Translations under genes and position numbers: made by a program
Notes under the pieces: model-generated
Told to the model about the DNA's origin: nothing
Seen by the model: only the letters and a program-made list of their open reading frames with translations
Database searches by the model: none
DNA from: Brachybacterium sp036311905
Lineage (GTDB): Bacteria > Actinomycetota > Actinomycetes > Actinomycetales > Dermabacteraceae
DNA length: 64,000 nucleotides
Direction: 5' to 3'
Assembly (NCBI RefSeq): GCF_036311905.1
Contig: NZ_JAZDCH010000025.1
Coordinates: 62,001-126,000, forward strand
Shown here: positions 63,383 through 64,000 of the stretch, piece by piece
How positions within the stretch are numbered: position 1 is the first letter of the stretch
How the letters are laid out: the number at the start of each line of letters is the position of its first letter

Positions 63383-64000
63383 ATGACCAGCATCTGGGGA
63401 TCCGATCCCACCGCCATGGACGAGCTCGCCGAGACCATCCTCGAGAGGGCCGAGCAGCTGCGCGAGCTGTTCGACCGCCTCCGCGAGCGCACCGCCGCCC
63501 TCCGCTGGGAGGGCCCCGACGCCGAGGCCCATCGGGCACGCTTCGGCCAGGTCGACGGCGATCTCCTCGCCGCCTGCCGAGCGCTCGACGAGAGGGGTGC
63601 GCAGATCCGGGAGGAGGCCGCCGAGCAGGAGCGGGCCTCGGCCGCCGACGGCCTCGGCGACCCGCTCGCCGGGGTGCGCGCCGGTTTCCCGCCGCGGGGC
63701 GGGAGCATCCCGCCGTCGCTCCCGGGCTCGGATCCCGTCATGCCGGAGGTCGGCGGCCCGATGGCCCACCACGACCCGATCGGGCTCTTCCGCGACCTCG
63801 AGGACCGGGTGCAGGAGTACGAGGCGGAGCACGGGCCGCTCGGCCCCCTGATCGGCGGGCCCTTCGCCGCTCCCCTCGACCCGGGGGCGCTGCACGGCGC
63901 CTACGGTCCGGGCGAGCTCCCCGAGGGCGAGGCGTTCGCCCCCGACGGGAGCCGGCTCGAGGAGGCGGAGGCCGATCGCCGTCTGTGGCTGAGCAAGATC
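63383..64000 (+). CDS. WXG100-like secreted-effector-type protein, partial at the window end
   Basis: The first 206 codons of a gene cut by the window edge. Residues 1-95 are two long helices separated by LRWEGPDAEAHRARF, a WxG turn with the usual spacing of WXG100/ESX proteins. After residue 95 a Pro/Gly-rich linker follows, then a helix (GLFRDLEDRVQEYEAEHGPL). No further domain can be seen before the edge; an N-terminal WXG with a longer C-terminal part would fit a type VII secretion substrate or polymorphic toxin, but that is open. The ATG is six bases after a TACGGT box. Confidence 0.7.
   Translation, partial: MTSIWGSDPTAMDELAETILERAEQLRELFDRLRERTAALRWEGPDAEAHRARFGQVDGDLLAACRALDERGAQIREEAAEQERASAADGLGDPLAGVRAGFPPRGGSIPPSLPGSDPVMPEVGGPMAHHDPIGLFRDLEDRVQEYEAEHGPLGPLIGGPFAAPLDPGALHGAYGPGELPEGEAFAPDGSRLEEAEADRRLWLSKI

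Overview
The window is a gene-dense, very GC-rich bacterial chromosome segment on which about 57 protein genes can be placed. Organism: Lsr2, Act-type holin-like, DUF3180 and DUF4032 proteins, a FolB-FolK fusion, GTG starts and RNA-proximal -10 boxes of the form TANNNT all point to an actinomycete. Gene order and protein sequences suggest the Dermabacteraceae/Brachybacterium neighbourhood, but this is recall, not a search. No rRNA, tRNA, insertion sequence, prophage or CRISPR array was seen. No gap between genes exceeds 300 bases.

Layout. (1) 0-13.5 kb is an L-fucose island: a GntR/FCD regulator, a minus-strand operon (L-fuconate dehydratase, GH29 alpha-L-fucosidase, aldo/keto reductase, amidohydrolase/lactonase), a divergent ABC importer (two LplB/LplC-type permeases and two paralogous lipoproteins), a second GH29 fucosidase and a YesL/DUF624 membrane protein. 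Together these can release, import and oxidise L-fucose by the non-phosphorylating route. (2) 13.5-19.2 kb: malate:quinone oxidoreductase followed by lutABC lactate oxidation genes and an aldose 1-epimerase. (3) 19.3-33.7 kb is a long minus-strand housekeeping block: lsr2, lysS, panC with a DUF2520 reductase-like gene, two PH-domain membrane proteins, DUF3180, folBK, folP, folE, ftsH, hpt, tilS and a PBP4-type carboxypeptidase. (4) 33.8-42.3 kb: ppa, an EcsC protein, def, a CUT1 sugar-ABC ATPase, DUF4032, a YczE-like protein, rlmB, cysS and a holin-like protein. (5) 42.3-55.4 kb: a LacI regulator, a NarL-type two-component system with a DUF4097 protein, acs, a coupled trio (old yellow enzyme, SDR, short ANL adenylating protein), sdaA, a DEAD-box helicase and panD. 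(6) 55.4-64 kb: an AEC transporter, a second sugar ABC importer (MalF/MalG/binding protein), leuS and a WXG-like protein that runs off the end.

How the parts connect. Neither sugar importer carries its own ATPase. The CUT1 ATPase at 36.1 kb is the natural shared energiser, as MsmX/MsmK is elsewhere. Its reading frame has no stop codon where the family normally ends and runs on through its own terminator. Folate genes and the ftsH/hpt/tilS block are tightly coupled by overlapping starts and stops.

The most striking non-coding element is upstream of leuS: a TACACT box, six bases later a GTG-started mini-gene encoding M-A-R-R-L-L-L-L, then a structured region and an intrinsic terminator just before leuS. 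This is the architecture of ribosome-mediated leucine attenuation on a leaderless transcript. A similar leaderless mini-gene is coupled by an ATGA overlap to the AEC transporter. At least nine starts in the window show TANNNT (or one variant) exactly 6-7 bases before the start codon. A shared ACATCSG-type motif at three fucose-region promoters may be the site of the FCD regulator.
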